This document shows, piece by piece, positions 11,611 to 22,840 of a DNA stretch of 64,000 bases. The notes below the pieces were generated by a model, which was given only the letters and a program-made list of their open reading frames with translations, did not search any database and was not told the origin of the DNA. Within the stretch, counting starts at the first letter, position 1, and the number at the start of each line of letters is the position of its first letter. The position numbers and the translations under genes are program-made. Origin of the DNA: Anaeramoeba flamelloides (Eukaryota > Metamonada > Anaeramoebidae); NCBI GenBank assembly GCA_027625915.1, contig JANTQA010000012.1:8764501-8828500 (forward strand), given 5' to 3'.

Positions 11611-12619
11611 AGATTTTTATTCTCTAGGGTATTAAACACAATGGTTATATGATTTAAAAGATCCCGTTTTTAAAGGAAAGATCAAAATGACAAATTATAT
11701 GTTTTTTTTGATCTACATAATAACAAAAAAAATCTTTCTTGATCCAAAAAAAACTTTTTGACTTTCACCAAAAAAGTATTGCAAATTTAAAATAGCTATT
11801 TTTTACAACTATCTACTCTTATTATCTGCACTATATTCAACTATATTTACATGAATGTTCAAAAATTTATAATATTTTATATTGAAGTTGAAACTTAGAA
11901 CATCAGATGTATTTTGATTTTTAAATTGGAGAGGGAATTGTTAGATTGGAACAAGGGATAAGTTTAAATGAATTAAAAATTCAGATTAAAAACATTACTA
12001 CATCGAAATATTTAAAAAATAAGAAAAGATTTTGAAGTACATAAATTTATTAAACTCCATAGAGTATTATAAAATTATAAAAAATGAAAAATTAAACCTT
12101 GAAATAAAACTTTATTTAAATTTTAAAACCTATGTTTAAATTGGTAAAGTTCACCTTTTACCAATGAATTCAAGAGTAATTTAAACATCTTTGTAAAAAA
12201 GAAATAATTAGGTTTACATATTTAGATATTTTGTTATTATTTGATAAATTTTTTGAAAGAACTGTTTATAGAAATTAATCGTCAATTAAATAAAAAATAT
12301 AAAATGATTAAAGAAATTGGAATGAACTTATATAAAGTATGATAACTCAAAATAAAAATCGAATTTTAAAATTTAATTATTTTAATGAGATAAAAAACCT
12401 TTTAAATATTTATTTTAATAGAGTAAACTTCAATGTATGATGCTTAATCAATATTCTAGTCTAAAATAATTTTTTTTAAAATGATTATAATAATATTTTT
12501 TATAATGTTTTTTTGCGATGATGCTATTATTTAGATATAAAATATTTCGCGCTACAAAAATAGTTTTGAAAGAAATACACACTTGGTTCAATGAAAAGAA
12601 AATATAATTTTTTTATTTA
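11611..12619. other. Intergenic, no gene seen
   Basis: AT-rich DNA upstream of the DHHC-like transcription unit. It presumably contains the promoter, but I see no nameable motif. Confidence 0.5.
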
Positions 12620-12816
12620 CAGTCAGTTTCACTTTTAAGACACAAAATTTTGACGAAATTTAAGCCACAAAAAAAATCCCAAATTAAGGAACAAAATTTG
12701 GATTATTTTTTTTTATAAATTATTTTACTAGAATTTGAATTTTGTGCTTTAATTTGAGATTTTTTTTGTGCCTTAAATTTCGTTGAAAGTTTGTGTCTTA
12801 AAAGTGAAACTGACTG
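12620..12816. mobile_element. Hairpin MITE family A, copy 1 (197 bp)
   Basis: Near-complete palindrome with ends CAGTCAGTTTCACTTTTAAG and the mirrored CTTAAAAGTGAAACTGACTG, flanked by TA on both sides (Tc1/mariner-type target duplication). Arms of about 85 bp surround a short AT loop. Other copies: 13719-13913, 38551-38693, 54672-54875, and a worn piece at 16625-16694. Confidence 0.85.
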
Positions 12817-12888
12817 TATAAAAACCCACTGAATGAAAGGTTTATCTATACAACTGAAGTAAACATTCATTCCGATTGAATATATATA

Positions 12889-13469
12889 AGCTATTTCGAA
12901 AAAAGTGTGGCATTTTTTTTTACATTTCATAAAAAATAATATTTTTTAGTGAAGGTAATCATTAATCAACTATACCAAATTAAGTTTAATATTTATACCG
13001 ATTGAATCAACCACTTATGTATGTAATTCAAAGCATGTTAGTCGAAATATTCCCAAAAAATGAAAAAAAAAATAGCACTTTTTTTGGTTAAAGCAATGTA
13101 CGACCAATTTCAATAAAAAACCGGAAATATGGAAAGGGAACAAATGATTTTTTAAACAAGAAAATGCAGTTATATGTTTTTAATTATATTGTAAATTTTT
13201 TTGAGATTATACAAGTTATGAAAATATTTTTTTCGATCAAAAAGAAAATAATAAACACCAATATTCAAACATAAAAAATATCAGATAAAATCGAGATCAT
13301 AAATTTTAATATATTTTTTTTTTTGCAATACAATAGAAAGAAACAAATTGAATTATTATAAAGAATCTATAAATGGTGGTCAATGATTTTATATATTAAA
13401 ATCCTTTTTTGAAGAATGTGTTACATACATATATTTTAAAATAAATTTGCCCCACATTCTTGGAAATAG

Positions 13470-13471
<2 letters not shown>
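12889..13471. mobile_element. MITE family B, copy 1, full length (583 bp)
   Basis: Terminal inverted repeat AGCTATTTCCAAGAAAGTGG: left end AGCTATTTCGAAAAAAGTGT, right end in reverse complement AGCTATTTCCAAGAATGTGG. It lies in TATA-rich DNA next to (TA)n, so the target duplication cannot be sized. The interior matches copies at 15310-15741, 21617-22040 and 41990-42506; this copy is inverted relative to them. No protein coding seen. Confidence 0.7.

Positions 13472-13504
<33 letters not shown>
13472..13504. repeat. (TA)n microsatellite
   Basis: About 16 TA units directly abut the end of MITE family B copy 1, so the element may have inserted into or seeded the tract. Confidence 0.85.
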
Positions 13505-13505
<1 letters not shown>

Positions 13506-13718
13506 GAAAACTACATTAATTTAAAATATTTTTTATTTAATGAATCATTCACACACCCCCCGTTTAGGAAATAAATAATTCGAAAATAAAAATTTGTTAT
13601 ATAAAACTGTTAAAAATTAGAAATTTTACTGAATGATTATCGAATAATAAAATAAAAAATATTTCAACCCGAAAATTAATAAAATATTTAAAAATAATTA
13701 TAAATGAAATTAATAATA

Positions 13719-13913
13719 CAATCAGTTTCACTTTTAAAGCACAAACTTTCAACGAAATTTAAGGTACAAAAAAATCTCAAATTAAAGCACAAAATTTATA
13801 TTTTTTTTTTACTGTTTATTTTTACTCGAATTTGAATTTTGTGCTTTAATTTGAGATTTTTTTTGTGCCTTAAATTTCGTTGAAAGTTTGTAACTTAAAA
13901 GTGAAACTGACTG
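13719..13913. mobile_element. Hairpin MITE family A, copy 2 (195 bp)
   Basis: Ends CAATCAGTTTCACTTTTAAA and (reverse complement) CAGTCAGTTTCACTTTTAAG, with TA on both flanks. It lies about 0.9 kb from copy 1 and is close to it in sequence. Confidence 0.85.
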
Positions 13914-14175
13914 TAATAAATATTTGGTGTAATCAGGTTTAGTTAAGTGTTATCAAGTAAATTCAAGTACCTATGTTTTTTTCTACTTAAGAAATTAAAA
14001 AAAGAAACTATTTGTGTTTTTCCATAATTCAAAATAATAGAAAAATATCACATAAACAACTCATTTCTTTTCAATACGAGAAAATCGAGGCACAAAAAAA
14101 TATATAAAAATATGAATATTCTGCTAAAACTTTTAAATCTAAGAACATACATAAATTATCTAAATAAATATACTG

Positions 14176-14177
<2 letters not shown>

Positions 14178-14228
<51 letters not shown>
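14178..14228. repeat. (TA)n microsatellite, about 50 bp
   Basis: About 25 uninterrupted TA units. An apparent open frame across it is an artefact of the repeat. The surrounding 13.9-15.3 kb shows no gene. Confidence 0.9.
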
Positions 14229-14232
<4 letters not shown>

Positions 14233-15309
14233 TATATATTATATCTCTTCTAATCCAAAATAATCACTTGTCTTTGACAAAAATTTCTAATTTTGAATTT
14301 CTCTTAAAAGATTCTAAGATGTACAATTTATAGAAATATTAATCCTAAACCGAAACTTTTATATTTAAAAATTACGATCCAAAATAAAACAATAACTTGA
14401 AAAGATTCGAAAAATTTCAAATATAGACATAAAATAAATAAGATTACTGAATAAGAGAGCATAGATTAAAAATTATTTTCAAATAAAAAAATTAATTTAT
14501 GTTGAAGAATTCAATTTTCACAACGGTATTTTATTTAAATATTTACCAAAAACAACATTTAGAACAATAAAAAATTTTTTTTCTTAATTATTAAGACTAT
14601 TTTTTTAAAATATTTTAAAAGTTATTTTATATTTTTTTTAAATTCCCGAGTTGATAATTTTATCTATTAAAAAAAAAAAATTATGATGATTTAAATTTAA
14701 TTTATTGTTGAAATTATTTTACAAAATATTATTTATTTTTTATTTTTCAATTATTGACTATTGTTTAAATTGAAGTTTTAAAAATTTATACAGATACAAA
14801 TTGTATTTTTGATCTAAAGAAATGAGTCTATTTTTTTCTTGAATAAATATCTATTAAACTTAAGTTTTCAAAAAAAAAAAAACAAAAATGAAATTTCTCG
14901 TTAATATCTTTTCTTATTTATTTATTTTATCATAAAATTAACAATACTATTATTTTTATAATTAATAAATCAATATAAGGAGTTTTGAATTACTATTATT
15001 TTAATAAAATTCATAATTTAACAAATTGAAAAAAAAAAAAAATAAATAACCTCTAAAAAGAAAATGTAAAAATGAATAAACAATATTTTTTTATTCATTT
15101 TCTAAAAAAAAAATATTATAATATAACTCCTTTATCTTTCAACTATTTGGACTTTGTATTATAAATAAAATCTTGATTAAAGACAAATAAGAAAATAATA
15201 ATATTAGTAAACCAATATCATTTTAAATCTTTTATTCCAGACTTGTCGGAAATTTGGTGAATATAGGGAATTAAGGATTATATACTTATATCAATTATTT
15301 ATTGATATT

Positions 15310-15741
15310 AGCTCTTTCGCAAAAGAGGCAGTGAATTTATTTTTAAAAATCTTATATAAACTCAATCTTCATAATACTGTTTAAATATTCTGAATTATTA
15401 ACAATAATTTATTGATACTTAAGATTAATTCAATTTGTTTTTAAGTTCAACATTAATAAATAAAAGACATTAAATTTTCTGATCTCGATTTTTAATGATA
15501 ACTTTTTTTGTGAGTTAAAAATTGTGATTATTATTTTCTTTTTGATTGAGAAAATTGTTCCCTTAAGAGATGTTAATTCTCAAATTATATTCAAAAGTAT
15601 GTAAAGATTATAAGTGTATTTTGTTGTTAAAAAACAACTATTACCCTTTTCCATATTATTATTATTATTTATTAAAATTGTCACATCTTGTTTTCACCAA
15701 AAAAAGTGCTTTTTTTTTTTTTTCATTATTTTGTGGAAATA
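15310..15741. mobile_element. MITE family B, copy 4 (diverged)
   Basis: Starts AGCTCTTTCGCAAAAGAGGC and shares ordered blocks with the other copies (TTCTGATCTCGATTTTTAAT, then TTATTTTCTTTTTGAT, then CACCAAAAAAAGTGC). It ends near TGGAAATA. More diverged than copies 1 and 2. Confidence 0.5.
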
Positions 15742-16156
15742 TTTTAATGAACATATTTTAAAAGAAATAGTATATAGACATTAATTCAATAAGAATTAAT
15801 ATTTAACTTAATTTGGTATTGTCGATAAAAGGAAAAGATTAACTAACAAAGATTATATTTTATGAAATTTCAAAAACAGAATACCACATTCTTTAGAAAT
15901 ATCTAATTTAAAATTTGTTTCAGTTCTAAGGCACCCAACATTTTTTTTCGAATATTAATTATTGTTTAATAATGACCTTTGAAGTTTAAATAATAAATAA
16001 GTAGTGATATGTACCTCAAATAATAGTTGATATCTATATAAAATAAAAATAATAAACTAATATATTTTCTTAAAAATTGAAATACCTAAAATTCTTATGG
16101 ACACTTGAGAAAAACAACAATGTTTGTTTTGATGAACTAGTGGTATTTAAATAATA

Positions 16157-16294
16157 AATAGGAAAAAAATTTCACATCATTTTCATTACTTTTCTTTTAC
16201 AAACCAAGCCCCCAAACAAAGCAGATTGGTATTTGTGGTCTCTATTTGAAAAAGCAAATGAAAATGAAGTGAAAATTTTTCATATTTATTCTTC
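16157..16294. mobile_element. MITE family C, copy 1
   Basis: Mirrored ends AATAGGAAAAAAATTTCACA and (reverse complement) AATAAATATGAAAAATTTTC, both followed by CATTTTC blocks. The interior (CAAATAGAGACCACAAATAC in reverse complement) matches 60046-60187 in the Ras intron, which identifies a dispersed family. Confidence 0.5.
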
Positions 16295-16624
16295 AAATAT
16301 CAGGATCAAAGATTCTATAAAATTCCAATAGTTAAAAATATCATTTCTCTACAATCATTTTAACTGTTTCAATAACATTAGAATAGCACGTTTTTACCAA
16401 GTGATCATTGATCTTGCAATAAAAAAAATTTGTGCAACTGAATTACCTTTCAAAAAAAATCGAAAAAAAAATGTACAGCAATGTGAAAAAATGATTTTAA
16501 TTTTGAAAATTTCCAAAATAAATTTTAACTTATAATAACTCTGCAAAACATTTAAAAATATACATTTCAGACATTATAACTGGGCATATTTGACTAGAAA
16601 ATAGTTTAGTATCCCAATTTATTA

Positions 16625-16694
16625 CCTTAATTTGTAATTTTTACAATGTCTTAATTTTCAATGAAAGTTTCGGACTTAAAAGTGCAATTGGTAG
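16625..16694. mobile_element. Worn fragment of MITE family A
   Basis: Matches only the right half of the family (CAATGAAAGTTTCGGACTTA, then AAAGTGCAATTGGTAG before TA). The left half is not recognisable. Probably the oldest copy in the window. Confidence 0.45.
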
Positions 16695-16767
16695 TATGAA
16701 ATCGCCAGTTATATAAAAAGTCATCTTAAAGCCGGATATATGAATTAAAAATTATTAATATATCCCA

Positions 16768-17027
16768 CCCTAATAAAAAAAATTTTTTATAACATGTTAT
16801 AAACGTGTTGTAAAGGTGTTATAAACGTTAAAAATGTTATAAATTTTTCTAATAAAAATTATTATAACATAAATCTTTGTTACAAAATGTGTTATAAAAA
16901 TTGTAACATGTTATAATCCTGTTATAAGAGTATTTTTTTAAAAAAATATCGAAAAAATAATCATTTAAAAGGAAATTTTGTTATAAAAAGGTTATATAGA
17001 TGTTATAAAAAATTTTTTTTATTAGGG
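16768..17027. mobile_element. 260-bp MITE with GTTATAA subterminal repeats
   Basis: Ends are CCCTAATAAAAAAAATTTTT and its inverse, near-perfect over about 28 bp and continuing into TATAACAT. The interior carries at least eight GTTATAA or TTATAAC units in both orientations. Subterminal repeats of this sort are often transposase binding sites in hAT-like or similar elements; that family placement is inference. Confidence 0.6.
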
Positions 17028-17358
17028 CATTAAGTATAAAAATATTTTATTATTATTATTGAGTGGAAATTGCACTCTAAATTTTCTTTTATTTCAATTT
17101 GCAATAAGGTATTTTGACAGTAAAAAAATTGATTTCATGATTATTCCTGGACCTATCATATTCGAAATATATTTGTGGTTAATTAAAGTAAAAAAAGAAA
17201 AATTGAAAAAAAAAATAAAGAAAGAAAAAATAAATTTAAAAAGTGTTCAATAAAAAGTAATTGGCAAAAAATCAAACAAAAAAAAATAAAAAAAATTATC
17301 TTTAATTAAGAATAGAAGTTACAAAAATTACAACTAGGATACTTTTTATAAATTTAAA

Positions 17359-17578
17359 TTGATAATTGATCATCAATAGCCGTTTGGGAGTCATGATTTT
17401 CCTTTTTTAATCTTTATTTTCTTGATCTAGTAACTTTAATTCTTGATATTTTTTGCATTGACTTTTTGTTTTTTAATATCCAAATTTTTGATAACTTCCT
17501 TCTTCAGTATATTAGTATTAACAAGCTAGCACTTGATCTTTTTCCTTTGTAACTCTTCTTCTGAATATAAAGAAAATT
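17359..17578 (-). pseudogene. Remnant of a lysine/glutamate-rich coiled-coil coding region
   Basis: Read on the minus strand, protein-like pieces follow one another in different frames: EELQRKKIK, then ILKKEVIKNLDIKKQK, then KKYQELKLLDQENKD, then KENHDSQTAIDDQLSI and a stop. Composition is coiled-coil-like. Frame changes between pieces indicate a decayed gene end, unless short introns intervene. No family recognised. Confidence 0.3.
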
Positions 17579-17929
17579 CAATCAGGGAAAAAAATAAAAA
17601 ATAATAATATTTTTAATATTATTAATGTTTAATACACAATATCTTTATCATTCTCAAGAGGATAATAAAAAAATATGAAAATCTTTTATACAATTTCTAA
17701 ATTCAAGTTTAGTAATTAGGATTAACAAGAGGAATTTAAAAATCATCCCCTAAAAAATTAAAAAAAAAAAAAATATAAGAAAAAAAGGGTTTTTTGTTTT
17801 ATTTTTTTTTTCGTTAAAGGGATGGACACTATATTTATACAATTTGCAGTTATTTTTATTTTTATTTTATTTAATTTTGATTAAAAAATCCATTAATTTT
17901 CAAAACAGAAACTAAAAGTATCGAAACCA

Positions 17930-18400
17930 GGGGTACTCTGGATCATTTGACAGCACTTGACGTTACTTTTTTCCAAGAATTTCTTGTTATTTGGAAAATC
18001 AATAGATTTTTTAGAATAAAATAGAAAATCCCTGATGAAGTAGCTATTAGATTTTCTTGGGTTTTCTGTTTATTTGTAAAATCAATAGATTTTTATTAGA
18101 TTTTTTTGAGTTTTCTATTTTATTTTTGAAAAATCAAGAGATTTTCGTTAGGTTTTTTTTACTTTAGAAATAAACAGAAAATTTTAATAAATTTTCGGTT
18201 CATTTCTAAAGTAAAAAAAAACCTAAAACACTTCATAAATAAAATAGAAAACCTCAAAAAAAAAACCTAGAACACTTCACAAATAAAACAGAAAACCCCA
18301 ACAAAACCTAACTGTTATGGTTTCTAGAATTTAACAAGATTTGAGGATAAAATCAGAGATTTTACTCAATTCTTTTGATTTAAAAAGAAAAAAAAACCTA
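17930..18400. repeat. Foldback repeat family, copy 2
   Basis: Same modules as 4886-5600: GGTACTCTGGATCATTTGAC, the AGAGATTTTCGTTAGGTTTT block and inverted AACCTAGAACACTTCACAAA. Arms fold around 18150-18230. No coding capacity. Confidence 0.6.
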
Positions 18401-18464
18401 GGTTCTCTGCGACACTTGCCAAATCACTAATTTGAATTTAGAGATATTACTGAATAAAGCAAAC

Positions 18465-18825
18465 CTGGGCAATTATCACAGGAATTGGGTCCACGCAGTC
18501 ACCACTGTTCAATGCCAAAATGGAGGGTTTTTTTGTTAATATTCTTGTTGAAATTTATTTTTTAACTCAACACAAATTTTATATCTGGTAAGTAGATGAT
18601 TTGACTTTGAAAATCAATGATTTCATCAATCTAAAGTTCGCTTATCAAGTATACGCTCTTCAATTTACAAAAGAAATGTAAGGAAAAGGATAAAAAATTA
18701 TAAAAAATAATAGTTAGGCTAAATTTCAAACATCTAGCAAGTTTCGAACTACCATTGCCATTTGACTTGCCACCAATATTCCATGACCTCCATCCCATAT
18801 AATGGTGATTTTGAATACAATTAAT
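18465..18825 (-). pseudogene. Unassigned coding-like islands (possible gene remnant)
   Basis: Two minus-strand segments look translated. About 18825-18726 gives GGHGILVASQMAMVVRN before a stop. 18527-18465 gives PSILALNSGDCVDPIPVII and then AQ exactly at a CAG|GTTTGC donor. A degraded stretch (about 18860-18900) reads FGCTPNHHS and FPRKLDFASW in pieces. Codons are clearly less AT-biased than the flanks. I could not join these into one intact gene, and no family is recognised. It may be a broken gene or a multi-exon gene whose introns I cannot define. Confidence 0.3.
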
Positions 18826-19092
18826 TATTTTACCAAGAGGCAAAGTCCAATTTCCTTGGGAATTCTATTCAAGAATGGTGGTTAGGGGTGCATCCAAACA
18901 AAAAAATAATCCCAAGATGTTCATTAATTAACAAAAAACCAAGAATTGATATTTTGTTATCAAAAACTTTTGAAAAAAAAGTATTCAAGAAGCTTCTATA
19001 AAACAGTCGACAAGCACCAATAGATCCATTTTCAAGACCTTTTTAAAAAACTTTATGATCACACCTTATTTTTCCACAACTTTGCTAATTTT

Positions 19093-20397
19093 CTATTTAT
19101 TTTCCAATTTTTCATTTGGTTCCTTTTGTAATTTCTCAAGTTCTTCAAGACGAATCCGTTCCTCTTTTTCTCTCCACATTCGTACCATTTCTCGTCTTTT
19201 TTTTTGTCTTCTTGATTCAACAATCGTTAATTGTTTTTTATTCTTTTTTTTTTTGAGTCTTGTTAAATGAACAGGAGCTTTGGTTACATTTTTCCTTCTT
19301 CGTCTTTTGATATTAATTGGCGGAAGATCCTTTAGATTGACTTGTTGATTTTCATTTTTTTCATTCTTGGTTTTTAAGTAATTGGGCTTGAAATTTATTG
19401 TTTTTCTTCTTATCAAAATTTCCTTCTTTTGTTTTGGTATATTTTGAGGATCATTGTTTGTAGCTTTATCAGAATTATCCTTTTTTGCTTGCTGTCTTGG
19501 TTTGGGTTTTGATTTAGCTTTAGCTTTAGGCTTATTTAATCTTTTCACTTTCAGAACTCTCCGTGATTGTATGGGCTGACTTTGAGTCTTTGTCTTTTCA
19601 TTTTTCTTTTTATCAAGTTTATTATTTGTGGGGGTATTATGATCAAACGACTTTATATTTGTGGTCATTGGTTTTGATTTTTGGACATTTTGAAGATTGT
19701 TATTTCGGGTTTTATCAGAATTATCCTTTTTTTGTTGTTGTATTGGTATTTTTTTTGTTTTTGTTTTGATTTCAACAGCCTTTTTGTTTGAATTATTTTC
19801 GTTTGCTCCAAAACCTTTTTGTTGCATACTATTTTTTGGCTTTCCTTCATTTTTCTTCTGGTCTTCTTGCTTGTTTTGGGGAATTGATCTTGTAGATTTT
19901 GTTGATCTTACAAAGGGGGTGCTTTTAAATCGTTGATGTGTATGTCTATTGTTAGGGTTTTTGTTTGTTTTGGAAGATGGAAATGTGCTTTTTGTTGAGT
20001 CTGTTTTTTTGGTTGTTGTATTGGTTTTTGTTTTTGTTTTGGTTTCGTGATTTCTTTCTGGTTTGAGCTTCGAGAGCGTAAGATAAAATTCAGAGAGTTG
20101 TAATAATAACACTTTTGAGTCAGGCCTATACTTTATTAAATCTTCAGCGTCAATATACATCATCACACCTAACTGCTTTTCGGCAACATCAAAAGCCAAT
20201 GTGAGGTTGTTTTCTTGATTTGCATTTGTTAACGAGGTGAAATTTATCAAGCTTGGTCTATAATTATCGATTAATGCACAAAAGGCAAGTCCGTCTGTCC
20301 ATGAGGTCGTAAAGTTATCAATTTTAACACCTTTGTATCCTTCAGTACATCTTTGACACCATTTTAAAATTGCAGTTTTATTTTGATGAAGATTCAT
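19093..20397 (-). CDS. Calponin-homology (CH) domain protein with basic low-complexity tail
   Basis: Single-exon ORF of 434 aa, ATG at 20397, stop TAG. Residues about 5-112 form one CH domain of the smoothelin/MICAL/EHBP1 style: ILKWCQRCTEGYKGVKIDNF, then SWTDGLAFCALIDNYRP, then AEKQLGVMMYIDAEDL and DSKVLLLQLSEFYL. Single CH domains of this type bind actin weakly or serve as protein-interaction modules on the cytoskeleton. Residues 115-370 are Lys/Asn/Gln/Thr-rich and very basic with no fold visible. The last 60 residues (RRQKKRREMVRMWREKEERI) should form a charged helix or coiled coil. Likely a cytoskeletal scaffold; partner unknown. Confidence 0.85.
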   Translation of the reverse strand: MNLHQNKTAILKWCQRCTEGYKGVKIDNFTTSWTDGLAFCALIDNYRPSLINFTSLTNANQENNLTLAFDVAEKQLGVMMYIDAEDLIKYRPDSKVLLLQLSEFYLTLSKLKPERNHETKTKTKTNTTTKKTDSTKSTFPSSKTNKNPNNRHTHQRFKSTPFVRSTKSTRSIPQNKQEDQKKNEGKPKNSMQQKGFGANENNSNKKAVEIKTKTKKIPIQQQKKDNSDKTRNNNLQNVQKSKPMTTNIKSFDHNTPTNNKLDKKKNEKTKTQSQPIQSRRVLKVKRLNKPKAKAKSKPKPRQQAKKDNSDKATNNDPQNIPKQKKEILIRRKTINFKPNYLKTKNEKNENQQVNLKDLPPINIKRRRRKNVTKAPVHLTRLKKKKNKKQLTIVESRRQKKRREMVRMWREKEERIRLEELEKLQKEPNEKLENK

Positions 20398-21616
20398 AAA
20401 AGTGTAATAAAAGAAAAAAATGTCAATTGGCTTGTTGAAGACAAATTCTCACATTTTTTTTTCGCCTTTTATCCCATACTTCGAAACAAAAGGAAATTTT
20501 GATATTTATCGCAATTCCTCAAAATTGGAGAAATTTTGAAAAGCTGTGTATTTATTGAAACGAAATAACTGAATTGGTGCTTATGGGGTTGTAGTTACAA
20601 AGATTTATCTATAATTAAAGTATCTTTTAATTAGGGGTGAATGAGAGCGTTAGTACACTATTCGGTTATCTTGAAAAAATCTATTCTAAATAGTATTGAA
20701 CAATAAATTTTTTGCTTTTTTTTTTTCCTGACCAACAATGTTAAAAAATGTTCATTTTTTAATTACTTTTCGATATTCCAAGATGAAAACTAAAATAATC
20801 GAATATATGGTATTAAATAATTCTTGTATATATCCTTAAAAAGTAACTACTATTTTTTGCCAAATTAATGGTAAAAAATTTTCATTCAGCTTTACGAAAT
20901 AAGATTCTATTATCCCATAACATTTCAAATTTTAATTCTTACAATCAGTTCAAATAATTAATTTCCTTTTTAAAGAATGGGGTACTTTTGATGATTTATT
21001 TTAATTTTTGGGTTACCCATAAATCAAGGGAGTAAGTACATTTTTTAAATTTTGAGTGCCACAGTTTATGCTTAACTGAATTGTTCAAATCATTTCTTTT
21101 AGCCAAAGGTATTGATTTTTTAATAAAGACGGATGTGGGATATATTCTAGTATAATATTTTTTCATATTAATTAAAAAACGGAAATTCAAAAAAATGAAA
21201 AAATTGATCAAAAAAAAATAAATACAAATCATTTATTTATTTCTGGATCTTATCTATAACATTTGATACAATAACCTCTTCTTAATTTTGTTTAATTCTT
21301 AATTCTTCATGGAAATACTTTTATTTGGAAAATTTTTTGAGAAACAAATTAGTTTTTATTTCAAAAGAATATCCAAAATGAATTTAATAATCCTATTTTC
21401 ATTTAATTCATCTAATTCTTGATTGGGTTCAGTAAATAGTATATTTTTTTCTATTGTTTTTCATAAAAAAAAATCAAGGGTGAATTTGTTTGATTTTATA
21501 ACATTTTTCATTTTCCATTCAAATGAGTATTACAGTGATCAAAATAATTGGTACCTAACAATGATAATCTATATTTCAAAATAAAACGCGTGTTTTTTTT
21601 TGTTCTAGAAGATCTA
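20398..21616. other. Intergenic, no convincing gene
   Basis: Upstream region of the CH-domain gene. A minus-strand frame at 20996-21232 (contains KSIPLAKRNDLNNSVKHK) is 78 codons long but has an all-hydrophobic AT-driven start and no domain. I do not call it a gene. Confidence 0.45.
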
Positions 21617-22040
21617 AGCTATTTCCAAGAAAGTGGGACAAATTTATTTTAAAAATATTTATTGTACCCCATTCTTCAAAAAAGGATTTAAACAAATAAA
21701 ATCATTAACCACCATTTATAGATTCTTGATAATAATTCAATTTGTTTCTTTCTATTGTATTCCATAAATAAAATATATTAAAATTTCTGATCTCGATTTT
21801 GTCTGATATTTTTTTATGGTGAAAATTGGTGTTTATTATTTTCTTTTTGATCGAAAAAATCATTTTTATAACTTGTATAATCTCGATAAATTTACAATAT
21901 AATTAAAAACATATAACTGTATTTTTTTGTTTAAAAAATCATTAGTACCCTTTCCATATTTTCCATTTTTTTATCAAAATAGGTCGAACATTGCTTTAAC
22001 CAAAAAAAGTTGTATTTTCTTTTTTTTCATTTTTGGAATA
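21617..22040. mobile_element. MITE family B, copy 2 (one end missing)
   Basis: Begins with the clean terminal sequence AGCTATTTCCAAGAAAGTGG and is collinear with copy 1 in reverse orientation (shared AACCACCATTTATAGATTCT, CTGATCTCGATTTTGTCTGA, ACATATAACTGTATTTTTTT). It stops after the block near 22040; the opposite terminus is not seen. Confidence 0.65.
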
Positions 22041-22840
22041 ATTAAACTAAATGTAAAATAAAAATATTTGAAAGATAATAAAATAACATTTTTAAATTAA
22101 ACATCAAAAAAAAAAAATTAAACTAATTTTTTTGAGATGAAAAATCTGCAACCATTTTTGAAATTAAGTTTATATATATATATATATATGGGTACCAAGT
22201 ACCTGACTCTTAGAGAATGTGGTAATTTTTTTCCAAGTCAAAAAAATTAAATAAAATTATAAATTTTACTCGACTCTTTTATAAAAAAAAAAAAAAAACT
22301 TTGTGAAAAGAGAATAACAAATTATTAATCACAGATCGTGGCTTTTTGTTTATTATTGACAATCTTTCTTTCGGATTATAACCTCCGGTGTATTACGATG
22401 GTGTTATTCTTGAGATAATAATGAACTCCCACCCATTTCAATAATCTCACAAATTCAAATTAGGGTTTTATTATAATCATGTAAGATTTATTACTTATTC
22501 TTTAATGGTAGAAAACAAAAGTTTATTCCTTGTTTAATGTGTTATATAGAAAATTATACTAGAATTTGAAAATGATACTCTCGATAATTAATCAGTTGAT
22601 AAAGAATATCTAATTTTGAACCTCAAAAAAAAAAATAAAATAAAATAAATAAATACACAAAAAATTATAATCCAAACCTTTGGATAGTGTAGAGAAAAAA
22701 ATAAGATCAAAAAATTTATAAAATAAAAAAGATTTTTTTTTAATAATAAAATAAAAATTCAAAAATATAAATAATATTCAAAAAAAATAAAAAAGAAAAA
22801 CAAAATATTTATTTGAATTAACAATATGTTTTCGAAATAT

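Noticed and set aside
14112-14333. 73-codon frame with a Tyr-Ile run
   Set aside because: It is produced by the (TA)n microsatellite.
22340-22436. Minus-strand peptide EIIEMGGSSLLSQE with loose similarity to 55840-55930
   Set aside because: The similarity is too weak and interrupted to claim a gene or a repeat pair.
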